Of a DNA stretch of 64,000 bases, positions 25,590 through 33,872 are shown in pieces (the first letter of the stretch is position 1; each line of letters starts with the position of its first letter). Source of the stretch: Actinomycetota bacterium (GTDB lineage Bacteria > Actinomycetota > Thermoleophilia > Solirubrobacterales > Solirubrobacteraceae); assembly GCA_005885515.1 (NCBI GenBank), contig VAWK01000029.1, positions 13,005 through 77,004 of the forward strand. The letters run 5' to 3'. The notes beneath the pieces were generated by a model. It ran no database searches and had not been told where the DNA came from. It saw only the letters and a program-made list of their open reading frames with translations. The translations under genes were made by a program, and so were the position numbers.

Positions 25590-26469
25590 ACGTCGGCCCG
25601 TGCATCAGCCCCTCGGATACCGCGCGCGTGCAGAGCGTGGCGGCGAGCGTCAGGTAGCCGCCCGTGAGGGCCTTGCCCACGCACATCACGTCGGGTCCGA
25701 TCGCGGCGTGTTCGCTGGCGAACAGCGCGCCCGTGCGGCCGAAGCCGGTGGCGATCTCATCGAGCACGAGCAGCAAGCCGTGCTCGTCGCACAGGTCGCG
25801 CAGCAGCGACAGGCAGGCCGGCGAATGGAAGCGCATGCCGCCGGCGCCCTGCACGACCGGCTCGAGAATGATGCCCGCCAGCTGCTCGCGGTGGCGCTCC
25901 ACCAGCTCGCCGACATGCGCCGCCCAGCCTTCGTCCAGCCCCGCATCGAAGCCGTCGGGCGGGCGCGCGGCGAACACGTGCTGGGCGAGCACGCCGGCGA
26001 ACGCGCTGTGCATGCCCGCGACCGGGTCGCACACGGCCATCGCGCCGAATGTGTCACCGTGGTAGCCGCCGCGCACGGTCAGCAGCCGCGTGCGAGCCGG
26101 ACGCCCGCATGCGCGCTGGAACTGCAAGCACAGCTTGGCGAAGAAGACCGCCCCGAGCGCGCCCGGCGCGATCGCTATTTTACGCTCGGCCAGCCGCACC
26201 GCCGGCTCGTGCGTGAGCCCGCCGAACATCACGTGGGCCATCCGCTCGAGCTGCTCGCGCGCGGCCCGGTCAAGCGCCGGATGCCGGTAGCCATGGATGG
26301 CGCACCACCAAGACGCCATACCGTCGATCAGCCGATCGCCGCTGGCCAGCTCCAGGCGCACCCCCTCCGCCGCCACGACCGGCAGCGGCTGACGCGGGCA
26401 GGGCAGCGCGCCGTAGGGATGCCAGATGTGCTCGCGGTCAAACGCGAGCAGTGCCTCCCAGCCGCTCAG
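25171..26469 (-). CDS. bioA: Adenosylmethionine-8-amino-7-oxononanoate aminotransferase, lacking a PLP-binding segment and canonical start
   Basis: Clear BioA homologue: [63 protein letters not shown], the PLP lysine in CVGKALTGG and [12 protein letters not shown]. Two faults are visible. Between residues 111 and 112 (26137/26136) the sequence passes straight from AVFFA to KLCLQF, omitting about 11 residues that in E. coli include the DSGSVAVE phosphate-binding motif. No ATG, GTG or TTG lies in frame between the rubredoxin stop and the homologous start; CTG at 26469, 10 nt after GAGGAG, is the best candidate. It may be inactive or carry sequence errors. Confidence 0.8.
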   Translation of the reverse strand: MSGWEALLAFDREHIWHPYGALPCPRQPLPVVAAEGVRLELASGDRLIDGMASWWCAIHGYRHPALDRAAREQLERMAHVMFGGLTHEPAVRLAERKIAIAPGALGAVFFAKLCLQFQRACGRPARTRLLTVRGGYHGDTFGAMAVCDPVAGMHSAFAGVLAQHVFAARPPDGFDAGLDEGWAAHVGELVERHREQLAGIILEPVVQGAGGMRFHSPACLSLLRDLCDEHGLLLVLDEIATGFGRTGALFASEHAAIGPDVMCVGKALTGGYLTLAATLCTRAVSEGLMHGPTFMANPLACAVALASLDLLDGREGRQPGLDAGVPGSSRGPGGEAWRERVGAIEAGLRAGLEPARELALVKDVRVLGAIGVVQLQRDVDVGAATEAAVRRGVWLRPFRDLVYTMPPYVIAEEELASVAAAVVDAARAGSGS

Positions 26470-26476
26470 GCTCGGT

Positions 26477-26662
26477 CTACTCCTCGTATAGCGTGAAGTC
26501 GCGCTTGCGCGCTCCGCAGACAGGGCAGAACCAGGTGTCGGGAATGTCCTCGAAGGCGGTTCCGGGGGGTATGCCGCCGTCTGGATCGCCTTCCTCGGGA
26601 TCGTAGATGAAGCCACAGGATTCGCAGATCCAGCGTTGAAGGGTCCTCGTACTGGTGCTCAT
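26477..26662 (-). CDS. Rubredoxin
   Basis: A 61-residue rubredoxin, a small electron carrier with one iron held by four cysteines. The ligands are Cys13 and Cys16 in [11 protein letters not shown] and Cys46 and Cys49 in [14 protein letters not shown]. The acidic middle ([10 protein letters not shown]) is typical. ATG at 26662. Its last codons contain GAGGAG, which can serve as ribosome site for the downstream bioA. Rubredoxins often serve alkane hydroxylases or oxygen-stress enzymes, but no partner is adjacent here. Divergent from the Nudix gene across only 36 bp. Confidence 0.93.
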   Translation of the reverse strand: MSTSTRTLQRWICESCGFIYDPEEGDPDGGIPPGTAFEDIPDTWFCPVCGARKRDFTLYEE

Positions 26663-26698
26663 GCGATCAAGGTTACCGCCGCTAGTAGGGTCAGCGCG

Positions 26699-27334
26699 AT
26701 GAGCGCTCCCGACCAAGGCGAGACCGCCGGCTCGGGCGAGGAGTACGACCCCGGAGGCGCTACGAAGCCACGCCAAGCCGCCACGGTGATCCTGCTGCGC
26801 GGCGGAGCGGCGCGGCTCGAGGTGCTGCTCGTGCGCCGCTCGCCACAGGCGCGGTTCATGGGGGGCGTGTGGGTGTTCCCGGGCGGCGCGGTCGACGCGG
26901 GCGAGGGCGAGGGCGACGACGCTCACCGCGCCGCGGCCCTGCGCGAGCTGCGCGAGGAGGCCGCGATCACGCTCGCCGACCCGGCCGCGCTGGTGAAGTT
27001 CTCGCGCTGGATCACCCCTGCCCAGGTCAAGATCCGCTTCGACACCCACTTCTTCCTCGCCCCGCTGCCGCCCGGCCAGGAGGCGAGCATCGACGGCGAG
27101 GAGTGCGTGGACGCCGGCTGGTTTGCGCCGCGCGCCGCGCTCGACGCGCACCGGACGGGCGACCTCGAGCTCGTGTTCCCGACGATCAAGCACCTGGAAC
27201 AGCTGAGCGCGTTTCACTCGGTCGATGAGCTGCTCGCGCACGCGCGCGGGCGCGAGGTGATCCCGGTGCAGCCCAAGCTGGTGCTCGAGGGGGAGGTCGC
27301 GCGCGTGCTGCTGCCAGGCGATCCGGGCTACTGA
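26699..27334 (+). CDS. Nudix hydrolase
   Basis: A 211-residue Nudix-fold pyrophosphatase. The Nudix box is spread over [19 protein letters not shown] and RELREEAAI, with the metal-binding REXXEE intact. The N-terminal strand region reads [21 protein letters not shown]. The larger size and the [22 protein letters not shown] segment match the NUDT7/NUDT19-like group that hydrolyses CoA or acyl-CoA derivatives in many bacteria; that substrate is inferred. ATG at 26699 opposite the rubredoxin start. Residues 1-20 are acidic and probably disordered. Confidence 0.88.
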   Translation: MSAPDQGETAGSGEEYDPGGATKPRQAATVILLRGGAARLEVLLVRRSPQARFMGGVWVFPGGAVDAGEGEGDDAHRAAALRELREEAAITLADPAALVKFSRWITPAQVKIRFDTHFFLAPLPPGQEASIDGEECVDAGWFAPRAALDAHRTGDLELVFPTIKHLEQLSAFHSVDELLAHARGREVIPVQPKLVLEGEVARVLLPGDPGY

Positions 27335-27427
27335 TAAATCGGGTGTAGGGCCGCCTGGGGTGGGCGTCCAGGCCGGGCCCCGGCGGCGCTGTGCGGCCGA
27401 AGTCGGCTGACGCAAGACCCTGCCCCG

Positions 27428-27472
27428 ACGAGGTCGCGCGCCGCTTGCGATCCGCGCGAACCGCGACCTCGT
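27428..27472. promoter_or_regulatory. 11-bp inverted repeat in the leader of the GFA gene
   Basis: ACGAGGTCGCG (27428-27438) and CGCGACCTCGT (27462-27472) are perfect inverted repeats with a 23-nt spacer. The right arm ends 12 nt before the ATG at 27485, so it could be an operator or a leader hairpin near the ribosome site. Confidence 0.4.
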
Positions 27473-27484
27473 AGGATCTGCTCG

Positions 27485-27898
27485 ATGAACCCCACCCTGA
27501 CCGGCGGCTGCAACTGCGGCGCCGTTCGCTTCGAGATCGCCGAGCCCCTGTTCGGCGCGCGCTACTGCCACTGCACGCGTTGCCAGCGGCGCACCGGCAG
27601 CGCGGCGTCGGCCAACGCCGCCGTTGTGCCCGGGTCGTTTCGCATCGTCACCGGAGAGGCGGCGCTGAAGGCCTGGATGCCGCCCGACGGGCACGAGAAG
27701 TGGTTCTGCGGCGAGTGCGGCTCGGCGATTTTCACCCGCGACCCCACCGACCACGCCAAGACGGGGGTGCGACTGGGGGCCATCGACGGCGACCCGGGAG
27801 TGCGACCCGAATTCCGGCAGTTCGTCGCCTACTCGGCGCCCTGGGAGGAGATCCCGAACGACGGGCTGCCGCGCTACCCCGAGCGCGCGCCCGCCTGA
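27485..27898 (+). CDS. GFA (glutathione-dependent formaldehyde-activating)/CENP-V-fold zinc protein
   Basis: A 137-residue GFA-domain protein. The zinc-binding cysteines are Cys9 and Cys11 in GGCNCGAV, Cys28, Cys30 and Cys33 in [12 protein letters not shown], and Cys75 and Cys78 in FCGECGS. The family name comes from Gfa of Paracoccus, but most members have no proven formaldehyde activity, and this organism type generally lacks glutathione. ATG at 27485. A perfect 11-bp inverted repeat is just upstream, and a small GCTGAG/CTCAGC hairpin (27943-27959) follows the gene. Confidence 0.88.
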   Translation: MNPTLTGGCNCGAVRFEIAEPLFGARYCHCTRCQRRTGSAASANAAVVPGSFRIVTGEAALKAWMPPDGHEKWFCGECGSAIFTRDPTDHAKTGVRLGAIDGDPGVRPEFRQFVAYSAPWEEIPNDGLPRYPERAPA

Positions 27899-28057
27899 GC
27901 AGGCCGACGCTCGGGAGGGCGACGCGGCAGTAGATCGGCCCGGCTGAGCCGGCCTCAGCGCGGAATCCGCAGCTCCGGAAAATTCACAACAACGACGCGC
28001 TTTGCCCAGGGCTGCCAGGGCCTCGAAATCGCCACGTGTGCCAGGCTTGGCTGACCG

Positions 28058-28123
28058 ATGTCGGCGAATCTAGACCTCGTGCGCTCGCGGTGCCGCCAAC
28101 TGCTCGCCCAGGAGCGCGGGTAG
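28058..28123 (+). pseudogene. N-terminal fragment of a SnoaL-like protein
   Basis: The 21-codon frame begins [10 protein letters not shown], a start very common among SnoaL/NTF2-like proteins, and continues to QERG before a stop, where full-length relatives read on (often WERGDF). The next gene, a full SnoaL-like protein, begins three bases later. This looks like a remnant of a third tandem copy rather than a functional peptide. Confidence 0.4.
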
Positions 28124-28125
28124 CG

Positions 28126-28527
28126 ATGTCGAGGGAGGACGTTGAGCTGGTGCGTCGCGCCTATGCACACACTCAGGCGACGGGGCAGGTCTACGCCGAG
28201 AGATTCGCTCCCGGTTTCGTCTGGGATATGTCGAACTACGAGGGTTGGCCCGAGCAGCAGCGCTACGAGGGCGCAGACGGCGCACAGAGGTTTCTGGACG
28301 ACTGGACGGGCGCGTGGGACGACTGGGAGTTAGAGATCCAGGAGATTTACGGGGCGGGCGATAAGGCGGTGGTGGTCGTACACCAACGCGGGCGGGCAAG
28401 GACGACTGGCATGGCTCTCGACATGAGGTTTGCCCAGGTCTGGACGATCCGCGACGGACGGTTCACCCGGATGGACATGTATTCCGACCCGTCCGACGCC
28501 CTCAAAGCCCTGGGCTTGGAGTCGTAA
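28126..28527 (+). CDS. SnoaL-like (NTF2 superfamily) protein
   Basis: A 133-residue cone-shaped NTF2-like protein. It starts MSREDVELVRRAYAHTQATG and contains the family's FLDDWTGAWDDWELEIQEIYGAGDKAVVVVHQRGR core and an AQVWTIRDGRFTRMDMYSD strand. Members of this fold include isomerases, hydrolases and proteins without known ligand; no catalytic residue can be assigned. ATG at 28126 with AGGAG about 10-12 nt upstream. The downstream paralogue at 28574 indicates a tandem duplication. Confidence 0.8.
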   Translation: MSREDVELVRRAYAHTQATGQVYAERFAPGFVWDMSNYEGWPEQQRYEGADGAQRFLDDWTGAWDDWELEIQEIYGAGDKAVVVVHQRGRARTTGMALDMRFAQVWTIRDGRFTRMDMYSDPSDALKALGLES

Positions 28528-28573
28528 AGGGCGGCCCTCATGCGCTACGGCGGAGGTCAATAATCGGTGGCAG

Positions 28574-28954
28574 ATGAGTGCCGACAACGTGGCGGTGGTG
28601 CGCGAGGCCTACGAGGCGCTCGAGCGGCGCGACTTCCCGGCGTTGCTAGCGCTGCTTGATCCCGGCGTGGAGCTCGACGACCCCGACCTGCCTGGGGCCG
28701 GCACGTTTACGGGCCATGACGGGGTCATGCGCTATCTGAGCGAGGCTCTCGGCGGCTTCGAACGGCACCGCCTCGAGGTCGAGGAGCTCATCGAAGCCGA
28801 CGACCGCGTGGTCGCCGCGGTGCATCAGACCGTTCGCGCGGGCGGCAGCGAGGCGGATATCGAGTTACGGGATGCGCACGTGTGGACGCTGCTCAACGGT
28901 CGCGCAGTGCGTATCAAGCTCTACCTCGATACGACGTTACGCGCGGTGGGCTAG
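28574..28954 (+). CDS. SnoaL-like (NTF2 superfamily) protein, second copy
   Basis: A 126-residue SnoaL-like protein starting MSADNVAVVREAYEALERRD. It shares with its upstream neighbour the order of helix-rich N-terminus, DPDLPGAGTFTGHDGVMRYL, and a final beta sheet (VVAAVHQTVRAG, AHVWTLLNGRAVRIKLY). Function unknown; similar genes occur in many copies in soil actinobacteria. ATG at 28574, 46 bp after the previous gene. Its stop codon overlaps the end of a short antisense lipoprotein-like frame. Confidence 0.8.
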   Translation: MSADNVAVVREAYEALERRDFPALLALLDPGVELDDPDLPGAGTFTGHDGVMRYLSEALGGFERHRLEVEELIEADDRVVAAVHQTVRAGGSEADIELRDAHVWTLLNGRAVRIKLYLDTTLRAVG

Positions 28955-29109
28955 GTCGCGCGAATGGCTGACGGCTCTTGACGGGCGCCCGGCTTCGCTG
29001 CCGTCGTGATCGTCGCTGTCCCGCTGCCACATCCAATCACCGCAAGGGCCACCGCCGAAGCAAGCAGCAGCCCTATGCCACTCCGCTGGAACTCAACGAG
29101 GCCATGCAA
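28951..29109 (-). pseudogene. Lipoprotein signal-peptide-like fragment
   Basis: Read on the minus strand, a 52-codon frame (possible TTG start at 29109) encodes a textbook lipoprotein signal: a basic start, GIGLLLASAVALAVIGCGSG with a lipobox-like VIGC, then a short Thr/Ala-rich tail ending at a stop within the SnoaL stop codon. It is too short to be a complete lipoprotein domain. It may be a tiny real lipoprotein, but a truncated remnant is more likely. The plus strand of 28955-29204 holds no convincing gene. Confidence 0.35.
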
Positions 29110-29204
29110 GAGGCCCTGCGGGCCGCTGAAGCCAAGCGCCGGAAGGCCCCGAGCTATCGCTGTCAGTTATTGCGGCAGCCAGGCTTAGCGGGCCGTGCTC
29201 CCGG

Positions 29205-31178
29205 CTACTGACCGTGCAGGGCCGTCGCCCGCTGCTGCGCGGCAATCACGTGGGTGACGGCGTTGATCAGCGCCAGGTGAGTGAACGCCTGCGGGTAGTT
29301 GCCGAGATGACGCCCCGAGGAGGCCTCGAGCTCCTCCGCGTAGAGCTGCAGCGGGGAGCCATAGGACAGCAGCCGGTCGCACAGGTGCTCGGCCTCGCGG
29401 TGCTCGCCGATCTCCGACAGCGCCGACACGAGCCAGAAGGAGCAGATCAGAAAGGTCCCCTCCTCGCCGTGCAGGCCGTCGTCGGTCTCCTCGGTGCGAT
29501 ACCGCAGCACGAGGCCGCCCTCGCTCAGCTCGTCGCGGATCGCGCACACGGTCGCGCGCACGCGCTCATCGGCGGCCGGCAGGAAGCGCACGAGCGGCAC
29601 GAGCAGGCTGGAGGCGTCGAGCGCATCCGTTTCGTAGTGCTGGCGGAACACCCCCCGCCCGTCGACGCCGCGGTCGAGGATCTCCGCGCGTATCTCCTCG
29701 GCCAGCTCCTGCCACCCTTCGCTCTGCTCATCCTCGCCCCGGCGTTCGGCCAGCCGCGCACCGCGGTCAAGCGCCACCCAGCACATCAGCTTGGATGAGA
29801 CGTAGTGGTGCGGCTTGCCGCGCGTCTCCCAGATCCCCTGGTCGGGCTGCTTCCACGCCTTGCTCGCGCAGCGAACCTGATCGACCAGGACCGGCCACAG
29901 CCGCTCGGGGATGTGGTCGCGCTGCTTGGAGTGCAGATACACCGAGTCGAGCACCGCTCCATAGACGTCGTTCTGGCGCTGCTTGAAGGCGCCGTTGCCC
30001 ACGCGCACCGGCCGCGCCCCCTCGTAGCCCTTGAGCGGGAGCTTCGACTCGGTCAGGTCCTTCTGGCCCTTGATGCCGTACATGATCTGCAGCGAGCCGT
30101 CCTTGTTGCGGGGCAGGTCCGCCACGTACTGGACGAAGTCGTCCGCCTCCCAGTCAAGCCCCAGCGCGTGCAGCCCCCACAGCGTGAAGGCGGCATCGCG
30201 CATCCAGCAGTAGCGATAGTCCCAGTTGCGCTCCCCCCGCGGCGTCTCCGGCAACGAGGTCGTCGCCGCCGCCACGAGCGCGCCCGTCGGCATGAACGTG
30301 AGGCCCTTCAGCGCGAGCGCCGAGCGCTGCAGATGAAAGCGCCACGGGTGGTCGGGATAGGTGCCTTCGGCCATCCACGTGCGCCAGAAGTGGCTCGTGC
30401 GCCGCAGGCACTCCTCTGCCTGCTCGACCGTGCGCGGGCCACCCAGAGCCTCCGTCCACGACAGCGCGCAGAAGCGCTTCTCGCCTTCGCTCATCGTGTG
30501 GCGGGCGTGCACGCGGTTCCCCTCGATACCCATGCGCATGTCGCTGTACAGGCGGAAGGCCGCATCGCCGCAGGCCGCCTCCACGGCCTCGCCACCCTCC
30601 GCGCCGGTGTCCGAGAGGCGCCACTCGGCGGGGATCCGCCCGTAGTCGAGCATCGGCTCGCACACGATCTCCACCTGGACCTGGCCCTGCATGCACTCGA
30701 TCACGCGCACGAGCAGGTGGTCGGCATCGAAATCGGTCGGCGGGCGGGTGTGGCTCGAGGTGTGCACGTTGTCGTGCCACTCCCCTATCGCCAGCGCATC
30801 TATGACCCGCAGCCAACCCTGCGGCGTCATCCACGTCGTCTCGATCACGTTGGTGCCCGGGATGTAGCGCCTGCCGGCCGGCACGTAGAGCCCGTAGGGC
30901 CCCACCCGCCAGCTGCCGGCGCCACGGTCGAGCATCGCGCCGAACACCGACGGCGAGTCGAAGTGCGGCAGGCACATCCACTCGATCGAGCCGTCGGAGG
31001 CCATGAGCGCGCCGGTGTGGCAGTCGGACAGGAAGCCGTAGTCGGCGATCGGCGGAAACGGCGAGTTCATCGAGGAGGCGCTCGCCGGCAGCGGGCTGCG
31101 CGCGCCGGGCGGCGCATCCGGCTGCGCGCTGCGGGCCCTGCGCCGGTGGTCCTGCTTTGCGGCGGTGGCGTCGGACAT
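29205..31178 (-). CDS. Glycoside hydrolase family 15 protein (trehalase/glucoamylase type)
   Basis: A 657-residue intracellular GH15 enzyme that hydrolyses alpha-linked glucosides. The N-terminal beta-sandwich domain (about 35-260) begins PIADYGFLSDCHTGALMASDGSIEWMCLP, the usual start. The (alpha/alpha)6 barrel contains GERNWDYRYCWMRDAAFTLWGL, KPHHYVSSKLMCWVALDRG, EEGTFLICSFWLVSAL and the end motif NYPQAFTHLALINAV. Actinobacterial members of this clade act on trehalose; glucoamylase is the alternative. The ATG at 31178 gives a 35-residue disordered head; an internal ATG at MNSPFPPI is possible. It begins 2 bp after the metallo-beta-lactamase-fold gene. Confidence 0.9.
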   Translation of the reverse strand: MSDATAAKQDHRRRARSAQPDAPPGARSPLPASASSMNSPFPPIADYGFLSDCHTGALMASDGSIEWMCLPHFDSPSVFGAMLDRGAGSWRVGPYGLYVPAGRRYIPGTNVIETTWMTPQGWLRVIDALAIGEWHDNVHTSSHTRPPTDFDADHLLVRVIECMQGQVQVEIVCEPMLDYGRIPAEWRLSDTGAEGGEAVEAACGDAAFRLYSDMRMGIEGNRVHARHTMSEGEKRFCALSWTEALGGPRTVEQAEECLRRTSHFWRTWMAEGTYPDHPWRFHLQRSALALKGLTFMPTGALVAAATTSLPETPRGERNWDYRYCWMRDAAFTLWGLHALGLDWEADDFVQYVADLPRNKDGSLQIMYGIKGQKDLTESKLPLKGYEGARPVRVGNGAFKQRQNDVYGAVLDSVYLHSKQRDHIPERLWPVLVDQVRCASKAWKQPDQGIWETRGKPHHYVSSKLMCWVALDRGARLAERRGEDEQSEGWQELAEEIRAEILDRGVDGRGVFRQHYETDALDASSLLVPLVRFLPAADERVRATVCAIRDELSEGGLVLRYRTEETDDGLHGEEGTFLICSFWLVSALSEIGEHREAEHLCDRLLSYGSPLQLYAEELEASSGRHLGNYPQAFTHLALINAVTHVIAAQQRATALHGQ

Positions 31179-31180
31179 GA

Positions 31181-32005
31181 TCAGGCGCCCGCGCCGCCGG
31201 CTGGGCGCTCGACGCCGGCCGGCAGCCTCCCCTCCGATCCGAGCTTGTCGAGGTGCGCCGCCAGCGTCGCCCGCGCCGCTCCGCGCAGCGGGAGCGGCAC
31301 CTCCGGCCACGCCGCGTCGAGCAGCTCGCGGACGCTGCGGCGCCCGTCGTCCAGCGCCAGCAGCAGCGCCCGCTCGCGTTCCGCGCGGTGCTCCAGGTAC
31401 TCCTGCAGCTTGGCCTTCGCCTCCCACACGACGGGCCCGTGGCCCGGGCAGATGACGCTGAAGTCCTCCCGGCGGCGCAGCCCCTCGAGCGCGCGCAGGT
31501 AGGCCGCCATCGCCCCCTCGTCCGGGGATATGAACACGCTGCCCTGCCCCAGCACGGCGTCGCCCGTGAAGCATGCGCCCGCGCCGACGAACGCGACGTG
31601 ATCGGGGGCGTGACCGGGCGTCGGCACGGCCTGCAGCGGACCAAAGCGCACGCCCGCGGCGAGCATCACGTCGGCCTCGCCGCGCGCGGCGGCGAGCGGC
31701 GCCCCGTGCTCGGCCCGCAGCGCCGCTGCGGCCTCGCTGTGATCGCGATGGCCATGAGTTAGCGCGATCCCGCCGAGCCCGCCGCGCGCCACGATCGCAC
31801 CGCGCACGCGCCGCATGTGGCCATCCTCGAGCGGCCCCGGGTCGATCAACCATGCGGGCGCACGGCCCACGAGCCAGGTGTTGGTCCCCGACAGCGTGAA
31901 CGGCCCCGGATTGGCGGCGCGCACACACAGGATGTCGTGGCTGCGCAGCAGTCGCGGCTCGGCGCCCAGCTCCAACTCGGCGCCCGGCGGAAGCGTGGTG
32001 CTCAC
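31181..32005 (-). CDS. Metallo-beta-lactamase-fold hydrolase (LACTB2-like)
   Basis: A 274-residue MBL-fold protein with the metal motif THGHRDHSEAA, the later GHAPDHVAF and CPGHGPVV histidines, and a C-terminal winged-helix segment (about 215-260, RSVRELLDAAWPEVPLPLRGAARATLAAHLDKL). This two-part layout is that of LACTB2-like ribonucleases and related thioester hydrolases, so RNA or an acyl thioester could be the substrate. GTG start at 32005. Located directly upstream of the GH15 gene on the same strand, 2 bp apart, so co-translated. Confidence 0.87.
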   Translation of the reverse strand: MSTTLPPGAELELGAEPRLLRSHDILCVRAANPGPFTLSGTNTWLVGRAPAWLIDPGPLEDGHMRRVRGAIVARGGLGGIALTHGHRDHSEAAAALRAEHGAPLAAARGEADVMLAAGVRFGPLQAVPTPGHAPDHVAFVGAGACFTGDAVLGQGSVFISPDEGAMAAYLRALEGLRRREDFSVICPGHGPVVWEAKAKLQEYLEHRAERERALLLALDDGRRSVRELLDAAWPEVPLPLRGAARATLAAHLDKLGSEGRLPAGVERPAGGAGA

Positions 32006-32015
32006 GAGCGCGACC

Positions 32016-32426
32016 TTAGTGCATGCGCGTCGCGATCAAGGCACGTGCGCGGCGTTCGGCGGCCGCGGACACGAGCCCGCCGAGGCCGGAGCGATGCTCG
32101 GCGACCCAGGCGTAGCCCGCCTCAGTCGCGCGCGGGAACCTGTCCGCCAGCTCGGCCAGCGGACCGCCCGCGGGCAGCCGCCGGAGCAGGGGCGCCACGG
32201 CCGCGCCCCCCGAGCCCACGAGCCCGCCGGCGTCGCAGGCGTGCCAGCTGGCAAGGCGTCGCTCGGGCGGCACGTCGGCCAGCAGGCGGGCGCCCTCCCC
32301 GCTCTGGATCGCGACCGGCCTGAGCAGCCGCGCGCGATCGAAGCGCAAGAGCCAGGCCAGCGCCCACGCGCAGAAGCGGCAGTCGCCGTCATACAGGATC
32401 AGCAACCGCTCGCGCGCGCCCGACAC
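32016..32426 (-). CDS. DCC-family (DUF393) thiol-disulfide oxidoreductase-like protein
   Basis: A 136-residue protein with the DCC signature LYDGDCRFCAWALAWL near the N-terminus, where the two cysteines form a CxxC redox motif. The rest is the usual small helical domain (RPVAIQSGEGARLL, and an SWHAC segment). The family is named for Asp-Cys-Cys and is presumed to be thioredoxin-related, with function unproven. The GTG start at 32426 lies 5 bp after the aldehyde dehydrogenase stop, so the gene is the last of the amine-catabolic operon. Confidence 0.82.
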   Translation of the reverse strand: MSGARERLLILYDGDCRFCAWALAWLLRFDRARLLRPVAIQSGEGARLLADVPPERRLASWHACDAGGLVGSGGAAVAPLLRRLPAGGPLAELADRFPRATEAGYAWVAEHRSGLGGLVSAAAERRARALIATRMH

Positions 32427-32431
32427 GGTCG

Positions 32432-33856
32432 CTACTGCAGGCTCGCCATCACGTGCTTGACGACCGTGTAGTCCTCGAGCGAGTAGATGCTCAGATCCTT
32501 GCCGTAGCCGGACTCCTTGAGCCCCCCGTGGGGCATCTCGGACACGAGCGGGATGTGGTCGTTGATCCACACGCACCCGAACCTCAGCGCGTTTGAGACT
32601 CGCAGCGCGCGGGCCACGTCGCGCGTCCACACCGAGGAGGCGAGGCCGTAGCGAGTCGAGTTCGCCCACGCGATCGCCTGCTCCTCGTCGGAAAAGCGCT
32701 GCACGGTGATGACCGGGCCGAAGATCTCCCGCTGGATCATCTCGTCGCCCTGCTCGAGGCCGGCCACCACCGTGGGCTCCACATAGAAGCCGGGGCGGTC
32801 GGGGACGTGCCCGCCGGTCACGACCTCGGCGCGCTCGGGCTTGCGTGCCAGAAACCCCGTGACGCGCTCGCGCTGATGTGCCGAGTTGACCGGCCCGAGC
32901 GTGGTCTCGGGGGCGAGCGTGTCGCCCATCACGAGCCCGTTCGCCTGCTCGGCGAGGCCCGACACGACGTCGTCGTAGACGCCGGCGGCAGCGAGCACGC
33001 GCGTGGCCGCGGTGCAGTCCTGGCCGGCGTTGTAGTAGCCCGTGCCGGCGATCTTCGCGAGCGCGCTCTCGAGGCTGACGTCGTCGAACACCACCACCGG
33101 CGCCTTCCCTCCCAGCTCGAGGTGGACCCGCTTGAGGCTGTCGGCCGCGGTGCGCGCGATGTGCTTGCCGGTCTCCACCGAGCCGGTGAGCGAGACCATG
33201 TCCAGCTCCGGGTGACCGATCAGCGCCTCGCCGGTCGGCTCGCCGCGGCCGGTGACCACGTTCAACACGCCGGCCGGCAGGGTCTCGGCCGCCAGCTCGG
33301 CCAGCCTGACGGTGGTGACCGGCGTCGTCTCGGCGGGTTTGAGCACGACCGTGTTGCCGGCCGCGAGCGCCGGCCCGATCTTCCAGACGGCCATCATGAG
33401 GGGGTAATTCCACGGGGTTATCTGCGCGATCACGCCCACTGCCTCGCGCCGCGTGAACGAGGTGTAGCCGTGCATGTACTCGCCGGCCGCCCTGCCCTCC
33501 AGGCAGCGGGCCGCGCCCGCGAAGAAGCGCAGGTTGTCGGCGACCACCGGGATCTCGTCGCTCTGCACCGCCGCCAGCGGCTTGCCGGCGTTCAGCGCCT
33601 CCGATCGCGCGAGCTCATCGCCGTTGTCCTCGACGATCTGCGCCAGCGCCAGCAGCGCGCGAGCGCGCTCCGCCGGGGTCGTCTGCGACCAGCCTGCGAA
33701 CGCCCGCCGCGCCGCCCGCACGGCGCGGTCCACGTCCTCGGCGGTCGAGTTCGCCGCCCGCGCCAGCTCCTCGCCCGTCGCCGGGTTCAGCACCGGTTCG
33801 AGCTCGCCCTCGGCCGGCGCGGGCGCGCCGTCGATGAAGTTCTGCAGCGTGGCCAT
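32432..33856 (-). CDS. NAD-dependent aldehyde dehydrogenase (gamma-aminobutyraldehyde dehydrogenase-like)
   Basis: A 474-residue ALDH. The catalytic cysteine is Cys281 in [11 protein letters not shown] and the general base Glu247 in HLELGGKAP; cofactor-binding [11 protein letters not shown] and FTGSxxxG-like [10 protein letters not shown] are present. GQDCTAATR and the short length are characteristic of aminobutyraldehyde dehydrogenases (PatD/YdcW) that make 4-aminobutyrate from putrescine-derived aldehyde. The neighbouring class III aminotransferase could supply that aldehyde. ATG at 33856 with GGAGGGA 7 nt upstream. Follows ald with 16 bp between. Confidence 0.9.
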   Translation of the reverse strand: MATLQNFIDGAPAPAEGELEPVLNPATGEELARAANSTAEDVDRAVRAARRAFAGWSQTTPAERARALLALAQIVEDNGDELARSEALNAGKPLAAVQSDEIPVVADNLRFFAGAARCLEGRAAGEYMHGYTSFTRREAVGVIAQITPWNYPLMMAVWKIGPALAAGNTVVLKPAETTPVTTVRLAELAAETLPAGVLNVVTGRGEPTGEALIGHPELDMVSLTGSVETGKHIARTAADSLKRVHLELGGKAPVVVFDDVSLESALAKIAGTGYYNAGQDCTAATRVLAAAGVYDDVVSGLAEQANGLVMGDTLAPETTLGPVNSAHQRERVTGFLARKPERAEVVTGGHVPDRPGFYVEPTVVAGLEQGDEMIQREIFGPVITVQRFSDEEQAIAWANSTRYGLASSVWTRDVARALRVSNALRFGCVWINDHIPLVSEMPHGGLKESGYGKDLSIYSLEDYTVVKHVMASLQ

Positions 33857-33872
33857 TCGGTCCCTCCTCGAG

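Noticed and set aside
27390-27484. Shared sequence GGGCGTCCAGGCCGG near 27361 and 47398
   Set aside because: Short GC-rich match within unrelated contexts, expected by chance at this composition.
28978-29211. 77-codon plus-strand frame after the SnoaL genes
   Set aside because: Its first half is the complement of the lipoprotein-like signal, and the rest shows no family pattern; coding is not supported.
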